Source: Dyella mobilis
Lineage (GTDB): Bacteria > Pseudomonadota > Gammaproteobacteria > Xanthomonadales > Rhodanobacteraceae
Assembly (NCBI RefSeq): GCF_016904945.1
Contig: NZ_JADIKF010000034.1
Span: forward strand, 1-64,000
Direction of reading: 5' to 3'
Length of the DNA: 64,000 nt
Under the pieces are notes generated by a model. That model made no database searches. It had not been told where the DNA came from and saw nothing but the letters and a program-made list of their open reading frames with translations. Within the stretch, counting starts at the first letter, position 1, and every line of letters starts with the position of its first letter. Of this stretch, positions 31,342 through 41,198 are shown in pieces. The position numbers were made by a program, and so were the translations under genes.

Positions 31342-33226
31342 GTGAGAACGGATGCAGCAGGATCTTCGCCGAACTACAACGACGATACACAGTCGCTTCA
31401 GAACGAGAACAAGCAGAATCAGGGAAATGCAGGGCCGCAGATCAAGCCTAACGGCAATGCGTTTGCCGCCAACAAGAACAATCCCTGGTCGCGTCCGGCA
31501 CAACCCACGCCGCCACCGGCCAATACGCCAACCAGCCCATCCTTGCCGGGCCAATTCCCCAGCCTATCGTCGGCGTTGCAGGATAGCCAGCCCTCTGGCG
31601 TGCCGCAAACGCAGCCTGTCCCTGGCGTAACGGGTTCCAACAACAACGGCGTAAAAATTCTCAGCTCGATACCCATCAATCCGGGTGCGCTGCCATCTAA
31701 TGCACCAAGTAATGGAGATGGAGCCAATCATCTTCTCTACAACGATTGGTCAATAGATACGGGATCGAAAGCGTTGGACAACCTGCATTTTCCAATGAAA
31801 ATCGACGATTCAGCAAAAACCCTCCTTGAAGGGGATCACGCGCCGAATGGTGGCAACGCGGATGGACGTATCGGTGGAAATTTCTTTTTCCAACAATTCA
31901 GCATAAAAAACAGCGACGGAAGTGAGCCCAACTATGGCAATGACAACCTTGGAGGTCGTAACGCTGCGTATATCGGAATACAGCCCTCAGCAACCCCAGG
32001 AAAAGCCATATTCAGATTTGCCGGATTTGGCGAAGGGATAACTACTAGTACGGGCTTAGGCGGTGCTGACGGAGGACCCGGCGCACAAAACAACAGGATG
32101 CTTGATTTTCAGTACAGTCACAAATATGACCTTAGTGTCGAGGCCGACAAAAGTGATCCGCACGTGCTTAACGGCTATGTACAGGATGTAACAGACCCGC
32201 AAAACCCCGGGCCCAAGCAGTTTATTGGAAATTTACGCTACTCAAACCCCGTCAAACTGAGCACTGATGGTGGTTCTGTAGTCGAACAAGGCGGTTCCCG
32301 AACCACTGGTAGTAATCAAATTCATTACGTCAAGGGAACCTATTACAACCCTTATTCGCTCAATGAAGCCGGCAATCAAGAGAATGGATCCTATCGTGGG
32401 CATTGGTACACCGATACCGGTCAGGGCCCTTACAAGGACAGCATCACGGGCACCAGCGAGCAGATCATGGATACGGATCCCAAGTCAGGCAAAGCCTCGT
32501 TTGGCTTGAGCTTCGAGGTAGCTGGCGCAGGCTGGAAGCCCGGCACGCCGATTCCGGCACTCAACACTTCAGATGATGCGAGGCCTTGGGATCCCAACGA
32601 GACTATTTATGAAGGTCAGAATATCGAATATAACGGCTTCGTCTACAGGGCTAAAGAAAGCTTCGGACCGAGCTCAGGCCCGGGAGCCGACTCACGGTTC
32701 TTGCCAGCTTTCGAAGACGAAGGATATGGAAGCATCGAGGACCAAATCAAGCACATTAAAGAGAGTAAGGATGGCTCCAGTCGCATCATCTATGCGCCTC
32801 CTGGATCAACCGCTGCAGCCATGGATTTCGATCCAACCAAGACATACAAGCCAGGCGACTTTGTGCGCCAGGGGGGGGAATGTCTATGTAGTTGCCGATA
32901 CCATCGCTCCGTCCACGCCCCCAATCACACCTGATAAGGATTCGAAATTCATTAAGGCTGGCCCTGTCTGGACGCCACCTCCTGCAGCTGCGCAACCGAC
33001 CGGCCCGGCTCCGGCTCCGGCTCCGGCTCCGACTCCGACTCCGACTCCAGCTCCAGCTGCTGCGCTGTCAGCTCCGGCTTATGACCCGTACAGAACGTAC
33101 AAACCTGGCGATCACGTCTCGTGGAACGGTGGCATTTGGGAGAAAACAGGTGACGGATCTTCCGTGCCTGATCCGAGCTGGAATCAGTTGGATGGGTTTA
33201 AATATATCGGCCCATCGCTCACTTAG
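31342..33226 (+). pseudogene. Modular putative type III effector with three carbohydrate-binding-like modules, frameshifted at G8
   Basis: Starts at GTG 31342 with AGGAG upstream. The N-terminus MRTDAAGSSPNYNDDTQSLQ parallels the effector at 9805. The Pro/Ser/Gln-rich region to about residue 115 is followed by an unidentified Gly/Asn-rich beta-type domain (about 120-400). CBM5/12-like modules then follow at about 415-450 (PWDPNETIYEGQNIEYNGFV) and 495-510 (FDPTKTYKPGDFVRQGG). There the frame breaks in a run of eight G (32871-32878), and the product would end at 32934. With seven G the protein continues as NVYVVADTIAPSTPPITPDK. A Pro-Ala/Pro-Thr hinge and a third module (YDPYRTYKPGDHVSWNGGIW) follow, ending at 33226. 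Confidence 0.75.
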
Positions 33227-33370
33227 CCGTTGCCTTGAGTCAGCCCCCTTTGAGGCACTACAAGCTCGCAACGCTTGAACAGCGGGGAGCGGGCTTTGAC
33301 GAAATCATAAAGCGCGCACTTCAACAACGTGTGCCGACGTCGCGTAAAGTTCAATTACCGAAGTACATTG

Positions 33371-33404
33371 ACGGATTCGCCGGCTTACACGCCGGCGAAT
33401 CCGT
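33371..33404. other. Perfect 14-bp hairpin downstream of maeB
   Basis: acggattcgccggc, loop ttacac, gccggcgaatccgt. It lies 23 bases past the maeB stop. There is no T-run on either side, so it is either an RNA 3'-end stabiliser or a terminator of atypical type. Confidence 0.6.
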
Positions 33405-33426
33405 TAATGTCATCGGTACAGTGCTT

Positions 33427-35712
33427 TTAATCTTTACTCATCTGATCGCGAATCTGCGCATCCACCGCGGCAATGGCCGTCATGTTGACCACGCGGCGCA
33501 CGGTGGAAGACGGCGTGAGGATATGTGCAGGCTTGTCGACGCCCATCAGGATCGGGCCGATGGCGACGCCGTCGGTCATCACGCGCACCATGTTGTAGGC
33601 GATGTTGGCGGCATCGAGGTTCGGCATCACGTACAGATTGGCACGGCCACTCAGCGTGGTATTCGGGAAAATGCGCTGGCGCAGCGTTTCATCCCACGCG
33701 GTGTCGGCCTGCATTTCGCCGTCCACTTCGAGCTTGGGCGCACGCGCCTTGAGGATCTTGAATACCTCGCGCATCTTGGCCGCACTGGCGTTGTCGTGGC
33801 TGCCGTAGTTGGAATGCGAGAGCAGCGCCACTTTGGGCTCGATGCCGAACAGCTTGAGGCGATACGTGGCCTGCAAGGTTGCTTCGGCGATCTGCTCAGC
33901 GCTGGGATCGCACTGCACGTGGGTGTCGAGGAAGAACCAGGTGCCTTTGTCGTTGATGACGCCGCTCATGGCGGAGGTGCACGACACACCCGGGTCGAGG
34001 CCGAACACGCTGCGAATGTAGCCAAGCTTCTTGTGATAGCGACCCACCAGGCCACTGATCATGGCGTCGGCTTCGCCGCGCTCCACCATGATGGCGGCGA
34101 TCAGTGTGGGACGCGAGCGAAGCAGGTTCTTGGCGGCAGCCGGTGACACGCCGCGGCGCTCGGTCAGCGAGTGGTAGTGCTGCCAGTATTCGTTGAAACG
34201 CGGGTCGTCGTTGATATTGGTCAGCTCGAAATCGACGCCCTGACGCATGCGCAGGCCCATGCGCTGAATGCGTGTTTCGATGACATCCGGGCGGCCGATG
34301 AGAACCGGATAGGCGATTTTTTCATCGATCACGGTTTGCACGGCGCGCAATACGGTTTCTTCTTCGCCTTCGGCGTACACCACGCGCTTGCGATCCGCGC
34401 GCGCACGCTCGTAGATCGGCTTCATGATGTAGCCGGTGCGATAGATGAACTGCGTGAGCTTTTCGAGATACGCCTCCATGTCGGTAATGGGACGGGTGGC
34501 TACACCCGATTCCATCGCCGCCTTGGCCACGGCCGGCGCGAGCATCACCAGCAGGCGCGGATCGAACGGACGCGGGATCAGATACTCCGCTCCGAAGGTG
34601 GGCGATTCACCGGCGTAGGCACCGGCCAGATCGTCCGATTCCATTTGCGCCAGCGATGCAATCGCGTGGACGCAGGCCAGCTTCATCGCTTCGTTGATGC
34701 CGGTGGCGCCCACGTCCAGTGCGCCACGGAAAATGTACGGGAAGCACAGCGCGTTGTTGACCTGGTTCGGGTAGTCCGAACGGCCGGTAGCGATGATGCA
34801 ATCCGGGCGCACTTTCTTGGCGTCTTCCGGCAGGATCTCCGGATTGGGATTGGCCAGCGCCAGGATAATCGGCTTGTCGGCCATGGTCGCGACCATTTCC
34901 GGCTTCAGCACACCACCGGCGGACAAGCCCAGGAAGATATCAGCGCCGTCGACGATCTCGGCCAGCGTGCGCTTGTTGGTATCACGCGCATAACGCTGCT
35001 TGTCCGGATCCATGTGATCGCGGCCGGTGTAAAGCACGCCTTCGCGGTCGAAGGCGAGGATGTGTTCCGGCTTCAGGCCGAGCGCCACCAACATGTCCAG
35101 GCAGGCGATGCCCGCCGCACCGGCGCCGGCCGTGGCCAGCTTCACGTCTTCGATTTTCTTGCCGACCACTTGCAGCGCATTGACCACCGCGGCGCCGACG
35201 ATGATCGCGGTGCCATGCTGATCGTCGTGGAAAACCGGAATCTTCATGCGTTCGCGCAGCTTGCGCTCGACGATGAAGCATTCCGGCGCCTTGATGTCTT
35301 CGAGGTTGATGCCGCCGAAGGTCGGTTCCATCGAGGCAATGATGTCGACGAGCTTGTCGGGATCGCGCTCGTTGAGCTCAATGTCGAATACGTCGACGCC
35401 AGCGAATTTCTGGAACAGCACGCCCTTGCCTTCCATTACCGGTTTGCCGGCGAGCGGACCGATGTCGCCAAGACCAAGCACCGCCGTGCCGTTGGTGATC
35501 ACCGCCACCAGGTTGGAGCGCGCGGTGTATTCACTGGCCAGGTGCGGATCTTCGACGATCGCTTCGCAGGCATAGGCGACGCCGGGCGAATACGCCAGCG
35601 ACAGATCGCGCTGGGTGATCAGCGAGGTGGTCGGCGAGACCTTGATCTTGCCGGGGCGCGGAAGGCGGTGGTACTCGAGTGCGGCTTTGCGGAAGTCGTC
35701 GGAATGGGCCAT
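33427..35712 (-). CDS. maeB: NADP-dependent malic enzyme (MaeB type, with phosphotransacetylase-like C-terminal domain)
   Basis: 761 residues from ATG 35712 ([20 protein letters not shown]); the in-frame ATG at 35772 adds an unlikely 20-residue Pro/Ala start. N-terminal malic domain: [44 protein letters not shown]. The NAD(P)-binding Rossmann part contains [16 protein letters not shown]. From about residue 430 on it carries the phosphate acetyltransferase-like domain ([20 protein letters not shown] onward) that marks MaeB, probably regulatory. It converts malate to pyruvate and CO2 with reduction of NADP. Confidence 0.96.
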   Translation of the reverse strand: MAHSDDFRKAALEYHRLPRPGKIKVSPTTSLITQRDLSLAYSPGVAYACEAIVEDPHLASEYTARSNLVAVITNGTAVLGLGDIGPLAGKPVMEGKGVLFQKFAGVDVFDIELNERDPDKLVDIIASMEPTFGGINLEDIKAPECFIVERKLRERMKIPVFHDDQHGTAIIVGAAVVNALQVVGKKIEDVKLATAGAGAAGIACLDMLVALGLKPEHILAFDREGVLYTGRDHMDPDKQRYARDTNKRTLAEIVDGADIFLGLSAGGVLKPEMVATMADKPIILALANPNPEILPEDAKKVRPDCIIATGRSDYPNQVNNALCFPYIFRGALDVGATGINEAMKLACVHAIASLAQMESDDLAGAYAGESPTFGAEYLIPRPFDPRLLVMLAPAVAKAAMESGVATRPITDMEAYLEKLTQFIYRTGYIMKPIYERARADRKRVVYAEGEEETVLRAVQTVIDEKIAYPVLIGRPDVIETRIQRMGLRMRQGVDFELTNINDDPRFNEYWQHYHSLTERRGVSPAAAKNLLRSRPTLIAAIMVERGEADAMISGLVGRYHKKLGYIRSVFGLDPGVSCTSAMSGVINDKGTWFFLDTHVQCDPSAEQIAEATLQATYRLKLFGIEPKVALLSHSNYGSHDNASAAKMREVFKILKARAPKLEVDGEMQADTAWDETLRQRIFPNTTLSGRANLYVMPNLDAANIAYNMVRVMTDGVAIGPILMGVDKPAHILTPSSTVRRVVNMTAIAAVDAQIRDQMSKD

Positions 35713-35962
35713 TGGATGCAGTGCAGCAAAAAAGGGAGGAAGCGGGGCCGCGTCGCGGACATTGCCGGGCATGGTATCACCCGGGTGTTGGTGGATCGCC
35801 GCTGGTTTTGTGTAGGTGTTCGCTTTGTATGGCGATGATTTAAGAGCGGGGCTTTTTCGCGATTTGCTCCTCCCCCTGCTTCGGCCTGTCTCTTGATCAC
35901 ATCTTTCGGTGTGGCTTTCAGCGAAATCGAGGTGGTTCCAGTAAGCAAAAAACCTTTCATAT

Positions 35963-36039
35963 CGTCATCCCGGCGAAGGCCGGGATCCAGTGTCTTCGCC
36001 GCGTAAAGTCACTGGATCCCGGCCTTCGCCGGGATGACG
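35963..36039. repeat. Long palindromic intergenic repeat (30-bp perfect arms)
   Basis: The arms 35963-35992 and 36010-36039 are exact reverse complements containing the core cggcgaaggccgggatccag, with a 17-base spacer. Related copies lie at 39041-39108 and, truncated, near 38698. The rest of 35840-36155 shows no gene. Confidence 0.9.
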
Positions 36040-36155
36040 GCGGGAAGATAGAAGGGTTTGGAGCACTTGAGCCGCCTCGATTTCGCTGACGTGGCAGAGC
36101 GAAAGATGTGATCCAGAGACAGGGATTCGGCAGGGGGAGCGAGAAGGCAGAGCGG

Positions 36156-37433
36156 CTACACGCCGATGGAAAGCGACTCGGCCTCGACCTTCGACATGCG
36201 GATGCGGTTGATAAACAAGGAGAAGGCCAGTTTGCCGGCCAGTCCGTGCACGTGTTGCATCCACGGCGGCAGCCAGTGCGGTGCGGCCAAGGCACCGGAG
36301 AGGAAGTACGGCTCCAGGCTCATGACGTCGTGCAAGGTCAGCTTGCCGGCGAACAGATAGCGCAGCAGGTCCAGGCGCCGTTCTTTCAGAGCCCAGCGGA
36401 AGAAGGTGTGCACATCGAGCAGGCCGGACAGATAGACGTTGTCTTTGGCAAAGGCCGCACCACCGGTCAATGGCACGCCGCGAAACACACGCTGGGCGGA
36501 ATGGAAGCTGTCGCCCACGCTTTGCCCGCAGCGGTTGAAGAAGCGGTAGACCTCGATGAAATCCGCGCCGTTGAGGGCCATGTCGATGGCCAGGATGCGC
36601 AGGCTGATGCGCTTGAGCCGGGCGATGTCGATGGCGCCGGACATCAGCTCGGCGAATACGGCCAGACCTTCTTGCGTGGCGGTGACGCGCGGCGAGGTGC
36701 GCGCCAGCGAGGACAGCAAAGGTTGCTCGCGCCCGTTCAAGGCGGTCAGCGAATGCACGAAGGCTTCGTGGTTGAGCAACTGGTGCCGGTCGTATTGGCT
36801 GAAACGCGTGCCGCCGCGCAGGCGGATACGGGTGGCGCCGGCCGCGGCCTTGGCGGTGAGGTCGTTGTCGATTTCCACGGCGATCTTGCCGTTGCCGAAA
36901 AATTCGTCGAGGACTTTGGACAAGTCGGCACGCAACACTTCGGAGGAGATATTGGCCTCGATGTTGTCGTCGTGCAGGTCGGCGCCCAGTTCGTCGGACA
37001 GCTCCACGAAATAGCGTGCCGCATCCAGGTTGCTGCGGTCGCAACCGGGGATCGCGTCGCCGGGTTTTCCATAAAGCTGGATCGACGGCGCAGTGACGCC
37101 CGCGGTGCCTACGGCCTCCAGCATCTCGGCGGCGATGCGCCAGGATTCGGCGGTGCGCCGCAGGTAATCGCCAAGCGGGTTGTCGGTGCCGGCCTCGTTT
37201 TCGATCGCGGCCAGTTCCTTGCGTGCCTCGGAGAGATCGGGCACGCGGTAGTGCACTTCCGGCAAGGCGTATTGACCCTTGCCGTACTCCTCGATCATGC
37301 GGTCTTCCAGCGATGCCGGCCAACCCACGGTGGCGAGGATATTGATGCCCTTGACCGCCGCCAGCAGGCGCTTGTCGAGTGCGGCGTAGGGTTCGAGCCC
37401 AGCGGGGATGACGGCTTCGGCCGGCGTGCTCAT
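36156..37433 (-). CDS. QEGLA-motif protein (DUF1704, flavohemoglobin expression-modulating family)
   Basis: 425 residues from ATG 37433 (MSTPAEAVIPAGLEPYAALD). It contains the name-giving motif ATQEGLAVFAELMSG and an upstream H (HQLLNHEAFVHSLTALNG) that together resemble the HExxxH...E-type zinc site of DUF1704 (HEAFVH and QEGLA). The family is annotated as flavohemoglobin expression-modulating; its biochemical activity is not established. It starts 10 bases after the rsgA stop, so it is co-transcribed with rsgA. Confidence 0.85.
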   Translation of the reverse strand: MSTPAEAVIPAGLEPYAALDKRLLAAVKGINILATVGWPASLEDRMIEEYGKGQYALPEVHYRVPDLSEARKELAAIENEAGTDNPLGDYLRRTAESWRIAAEMLEAVGTAGVTAPSIQLYGKPGDAIPGCDRSNLDAARYFVELSDELGADLHDDNIEANISSEVLRADLSKVLDEFFGNGKIAVEIDNDLTAKAAAGATRIRLRGGTRFSQYDRHQLLNHEAFVHSLTALNGREQPLLSSLARTSPRVTATQEGLAVFAELMSGAIDIARLKRISLRILAIDMALNGADFIEVYRFFNRCGQSVGDSFHSAQRVFRGVPLTGGAAFAKDNVYLSGLLDVHTFFRWALKERRLDLLRYLFAGKLTLHDVMSLEPYFLSGALAAPHWLPPWMQHVHGLAGKLAFSLFINRIRMSKVEAESLSIGV

Positions 37434-37443
37434 GGTTTCCTCA

Positions 37444-38499
37444 CTACTCTTTTTCCCTCTGGCCGCGCGGGCCGTGCAGCTTGCCCGTGGGACGGCCTCC
37501 ACGCTGCCGGCGCAGGCGCGATTCCAGCATGGTGGCTTGTTCTTCGCGCTCGTCGCGCAGCTTCAGGTAATTACGCCAGCGCTCGGCGGAAAGTTCGCCG
37601 TCGTGCAAGGCCTGTTGCACGGCGCAGCCGGGTTCGCTGCCGTGGCCGCAATCGGCAAAGCGGCAATCTTCGGCAATGGCTTCGATGTCGGCGAAGAGAT
37701 CCAGGTGTTCCTCGCCGGTGAGCTTCAGCTCGCGCATGCCGGGGGTGTCGATCAGGCAGCCGCCGCTGGGCAACTGCAGCAAGGCGCGGTAGGTAGTGGT
37801 GTGGCGGCCGCGGCTGTCGTGGTCGCGCACCGCGCCGGTGGCCATGCGCTCGATGCCCATCAGGGTGTTGGTGAGGGTGGATTTGCCGGCGCCGGACGAC
37901 CCTACCAGCACGGCGCTGTCGCCCGGCTTGAGGTAGGCCAGCAAGGGCGCGGTGGTGGCCGGGTCCTTGCCGTTGATGGGGTGGATCGGCGTGCCGGCCG
38001 GCAGGCGGGCACGCAGCTCGGCGATGCTGGCTTCGGCGTCGCTGCGCTGGTCGAGCTTGCTGAGGATCACCACCGGCTGCGCCCCGGAGCCCTCGGTGAG
38101 GGACAGGTAGCGCTCGATGCGGGCCGGGTTGAAATCGCCGTCCAGGCCGGTGAGCACCAGCACGTAGTCGATATTGGTGGCGATCACCTGGCGCTCGTAG
38201 CGCTCGCCCGCGGCGGCCCGCGACAGCACGGTGCGGCGCGGCAGCACGGTGAGGATGTGCGGGGGCTTGCCCGGCTCGATCTCCACGAAATCGCCGACCG
38301 CCGGGCGCTCGGCCGGGTCCAGGCCGCGCTTCAGGAAGTGGCCCGCCGGCTGGGCGCCGAAGGTCTGGCTGCCGTCGTGCAGTTCGTAGCCAGCCCGGTG
38401 CTGTGCCACGACCCGCGCCAATTGCCGTCCATCACCTGGCAAGACGTCGCCCCGCCAACCGATGCGGCGGAGCTGTTCGATGGTTTGGGCATCGCTCAT
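37444..38499 (-). CDS. rsgA: Ribosome small-subunit GTPase RsgA
   Basis: 351 residues. The GTPase motifs are in the circularly permuted order typical of RsgA: G4 ILSKLD, then G1 LVGSSGAGKSTLTN, then G3 IDTPGMRELKL. An N-terminal OB fold (VGDFVEIEPGKPPHILTVLP) and a C-terminal zinc finger (CRFADCGHGSEPGC) are present. It acts in late maturation of the 30S subunit. First gene of a two-gene unit with the QEGLA protein. Confidence 0.96.
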   Translation of the reverse strand: MSDAQTIEQLRRIGWRGDVLPGDGRQLARVVAQHRAGYELHDGSQTFGAQPAGHFLKRGLDPAERPAVGDFVEIEPGKPPHILTVLPRRTVLSRAAAGERYERQVIATNIDYVLVLTGLDGDFNPARIERYLSLTEGSGAQPVVILSKLDQRSDAEASIAELRARLPAGTPIHPINGKDPATTAPLLAYLKPGDSAVLVGSSGAGKSTLTNTLMGIERMATGAVRDHDSRGRHTTTYRALLQLPSGGCLIDTPGMRELKLTGEEHLDLFADIEAIAEDCRFADCGHGSEPGCAVQQALHDGELSAERWRNYLKLRDEREEQATMLESRLRRQRGGRPTGKLHGPRGQREKE

Positions 38500-38830
38500 G
38501 AGGCCGGATTATGCCTGTGTGCCGGGAAAGTCGGGAATGGGGAAAAGGTCTATCAAAAGATCATTTGCGTTCGCGCGCCACGCTAAACACTCTTGAATAG
38601 GGTGCCGGACCTTGGGGTGGCCCACGTTTTTTGCTCGAGCATTCCCACAAAATCGCCGTGATTTCCAGCGTGATCCAGACCTTGCACAGCATCTTGCAGT
38701 CATCCCGGCGAAGGCCCACTGCTGTCCGGCGCGCCTTTTGCGAACCGACGAACATGCAAAGCGCGTCATGGGCTTGCGTTCGTCAAGTGGCAGGAGGACT
38801 CGCAAAGTAACCCGATTTACGCGGCGTACT

Positions 38831-38987
38831 CCCTCTCCCCTCCGGGGAGAGGGCTGGGGTGAGGGGACAATCTTGCGACGATGCTTGGTTCGAGCAGAAA
38901 GCTTTTTAAAAGCACTCCCGCGCACAAAGGCAGCGTTTGGCAAGCCGTGGCCCCTCACCCCAACCCTCTCCCCGGAGGGGAGAGGGA
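38831..38987. repeat. Pair of inverted ccctctcccc palindromes
   Basis: Two palindromic units (38831-38853 and 38964-38986), each with ccctctcccc/ggggagaggg arms. Each has a ctggggtgagggg or cccctcaccccaa extension, so the two units are inverted relative to one another about 110 bases apart. This lies in the 38500-39247 intergenic region, which otherwise shows only repeat remnants such as the tcatcccggcgaaggcc piece near 38700. Confidence 0.75.
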
Positions 38988-39040
38988 GTGTACTTTTCTG
39001 TCCTTCCAGCGTGCGCAAAGATCATGCCGGACAGTAGTGG

Positions 39041-39108
39041 GCGAAGGCCGGGATCCAGCGACTTCGGCCCGACAAAGACACTGGATCCCGGCCTTCGCCG
39101 GGATGACG
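39041..39108. repeat. Palindromic intergenic repeat, second copy with shortened left arm
   Basis: The left arm gcgaaggccgggatccag (39041-39058) pairs with the right arm 39079-39108. Same family as 35963-36039. The outer bases of the left arm are missing. Confidence 0.85.
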
Positions 39109-39247
39109 CGGTGAGAACGGGTGGATACCTCAGCGCCCGATCCCTTTTTTCGCCCGATTTTGCCTCCCACAGCCCCCTTTTCCGCTGTTAGCATCAGCTG
39201 GAACCTGGCAGCAAGCCGGTTTTCCCCGAAGAACAAGGATTAAGCCG

Positions 39248-40492
39248 TTGGCCCCGATCAAACCCAGCGCGCATCTGAACGAGGTGCGTTACGAAATCCG
39301 TGGTGCGCTGACCCGCCGCGCGCGCGAACTCGAAGCGGCCGGACTGCCGATCATCAAGCTCAATATCGGCAACCCCGCCCGTTATGGCTTTACCGTGCCG
39401 GATCACTTGCGCGAGGCCATCGCCGCACACCTGCACGAAAGTGAAGCCTATGGCCACGAGCAGGGGCTGGAGCTGGCGCGCGAAGCCATTGCCGCGCAAC
39501 AGCGCGCACGCGGTGCGCGCCACGTGGAAGTGGAGAGGGTGTTTATCGGCAACGGCGTGAGCGAGCTGATCGACCTGAGCCTGCGCGCCCTGCTGCAACC
39601 GGGCGACGAAGTGCTGCTGCCCAGCCCCGACTACCCGTTGTGGAGCGCGGCGACCATTCTCAACGGCGGCGTGCCTCGCTATTACCGCTGCCTGGCCGAA
39701 AACCGGCACCTGCCCGATCCGGAAGAAATCGAAGCGCTGATCACGCCGCGCACGCGCGCCCTGGTGCTGATCAATCCGAACAACCCCACCGGTGCGGTGT
39801 ATCCGCGCGCACTGCTGGAACAGATCGCCGCGATCGCCGCGCGCCATCACTTGCTGCTGCTGTGCGACGAGATCTACGACGAGATCCTCTACGACGACAC
39901 GCCGTTTCAGCCGATGGCCGAAGTGGCCGGCCATACGCCGTGTATCAGCTTCGGTGGCTTGAGCAAGGTGCATCGCGCCTGTGGCTACCGCGTGGGCTGG
40001 CTGAGTTTGTCCGGCGATCCGGCGCGCACGCACGATTATCGCGATGCACTGCAATTGCTGGCAGCACTTCGCCTGTGCGCGAATGTCACCGCGCAGTGGG
40101 CGGTGATTCCCGCTTTGCACGACGCGCCGACCATCAACGCCCTCACCTCGCCCGGCGGCCGTCTGCACGAAGCGCGCAAGGCGGTGCTCGATGGCGTGGC
40201 CGCCAGCCAATATCTGGACTTGGTCACGCCAGGCGGTGCGCTGTACGCCTTCCCGCGCGTGCGCAGCGATCGCATCGCCGATTTCAACGATGACGCATTT
40301 GCCTTGCGCCTGCTGGAAGAAGAATCCGTGCTGGTGGTACCCGGTTCCAGCTTCAACGTGCCCAACAGCCATCACCTGCGGCTCACCTTGCTGCCGCAGC
40401 CGGCGCAATTGCGCGAAGTGTTCGGCCGCATGGAACGTGTGCTGGACCGCATGGCCAACACCCAGATGCCGCGCGCCGCGGCGATCGCCTGA
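39248..40492 (+). CDS. PLP-dependent aminotransferase (AlaA-like, class I/II)
   Basis: 414 residues. The start is TTG 39248, preceded by AAGGATT; no ATG lies in frame near the conserved N-terminus (PIKPSAHLNEVRYEIRG). Fold-type I motifs: KLNIGNPARYGF, LPSPDYPLWSA, NPNNPTGAVY, CDEIYDEILYD and the PLP lysine in SFGGLSKVHRACGYRVGW (about residue 240). It most resembles AlaA/alanine-pyruvate-type enzymes. Its stop overlaps the next ATG (ATGA), so the pair is translationally coupled. Confidence 0.88.
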   Translation: MAPIKPSAHLNEVRYEIRGALTRRARELEAAGLPIIKLNIGNPARYGFTVPDHLREAIAAHLHESEAYGHEQGLELAREAIAAQQRARGARHVEVERVFIGNGVSELIDLSLRALLQPGDEVLLPSPDYPLWSAATILNGGVPRYYRCLAENRHLPDPEEIEALITPRTRALVLINPNNPTGAVYPRALLEQIAAIAARHHLLLLCDEIYDEILYDDTPFQPMAEVAGHTPCISFGGLSKVHRACGYRVGWLSLSGDPARTHDYRDALQLLAALRLCANVTAQWAVIPALHDAPTINALTSPGGRLHEARKAVLDGVAASQYLDLVTPGGALYAFPRVRSDRIADFNDDAFALRLLEEESVLVVPGSSFNVPNSHHLRLTLLPQPAQLREVFGRMERVLDRMANTQMPRAAAIA

Positions 40493-41094
40493 TGGCGTTG
40501 CGTTATCTCGCCCTGGGCGATTCCTACACGATCGGCGAGGACGTTCCCGCCGATCAGCGCTGGCCGATGCAACTGGCGCAGAAGCTGCGCGGCCACGGAG
40601 TGGCGATCGACGATCCGCAGATTGTCGCCGTCACCGGCTGGACCACGGACGAGCTTTCCACCGGCATGGACCAGGCAGAATTTGCGGCCGGCTATGACTT
40701 CGTGAGTTTGCTGATCGGGGTCAACAACCAATATCGCGGCCGTTCGGCCACTGAATATCGCGAACAGTTCCACGCCCTGCTGCTGCGGGCCATCACCCTG
40801 GCGGGCAAGCGGCCGGAACGCGTGGTGGTGGTGTCCATTCCTGACTGGGGCGTGACCCCGTTTGGGCAGAAAAGCGGCCGCGACCTGCGCCAGATCGCCA
40901 GCGAGCTGGATGCGTTCAACGAGATCGCGCGCGAAGAAAGCACCGACTCCGGCGTGCGTTTCGTGAACATCACCGGGATCTCGCGCGACCACGCCAGCCT
41001 GGTGGCTTCCGACGGCCTGCACCCTTCCGGCGCCCAATACGCGTGGTGGACCCAGGCGATCGAGCCGAGCGCACTGGCCGCGGTGGCCGCGTAA
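40492..41094 (+). CDS. SGNH/GDSL-type hydrolase
   Basis: 200 residues. Block I LALGDSYTIGEDV carries the nucleophile Ser near residue 11. Block III is LLIGVNNQYRGRS, and block V SDGLHPSGAQYAWW carries the catalytic Asp and His. No signal peptide, so it is probably cytoplasmic. Family members hydrolyse esters or remove acetyl groups; the substrate is unknown. Coupled to the aminotransferase by a 4-base overlap. Confidence 0.85.
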   Translation: MALRYLALGDSYTIGEDVPADQRWPMQLAQKLRGHGVAIDDPQIVAVTGWTTDELSTGMDQAEFAAGYDFVSLLIGVNNQYRGRSATEYREQFHALLLRAITLAGKRPERVVVVSIPDWGVTPFGQKSGRDLRQIASELDAFNEIAREESTDSGVRFVNITGISRDHASLVASDGLHPSGAQYAWWTQAIEPSALAAVAA

Positions 41095-41198
41095 GCGAAA
41101 AAAAGCGCGGCGGCAACCTCCCTGCAACCATTTCGCCATCGCCCGGTGACGTTTTGGCCCGAGACTGGGGACCCGGCAACCACCCGGGGACCGACGCC

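Noticed and set aside
33004..33060. Tandem ggctcc/gactcc hexamer repeat as a phase-variable tract
   Set aside because: It encodes an in-frame Pro-Ala/Pro-Thr hinge. Hexamer gain or loss would keep the frame, so it is a linker rather than a switch; the nearby G8 tract is the frame-breaking site.
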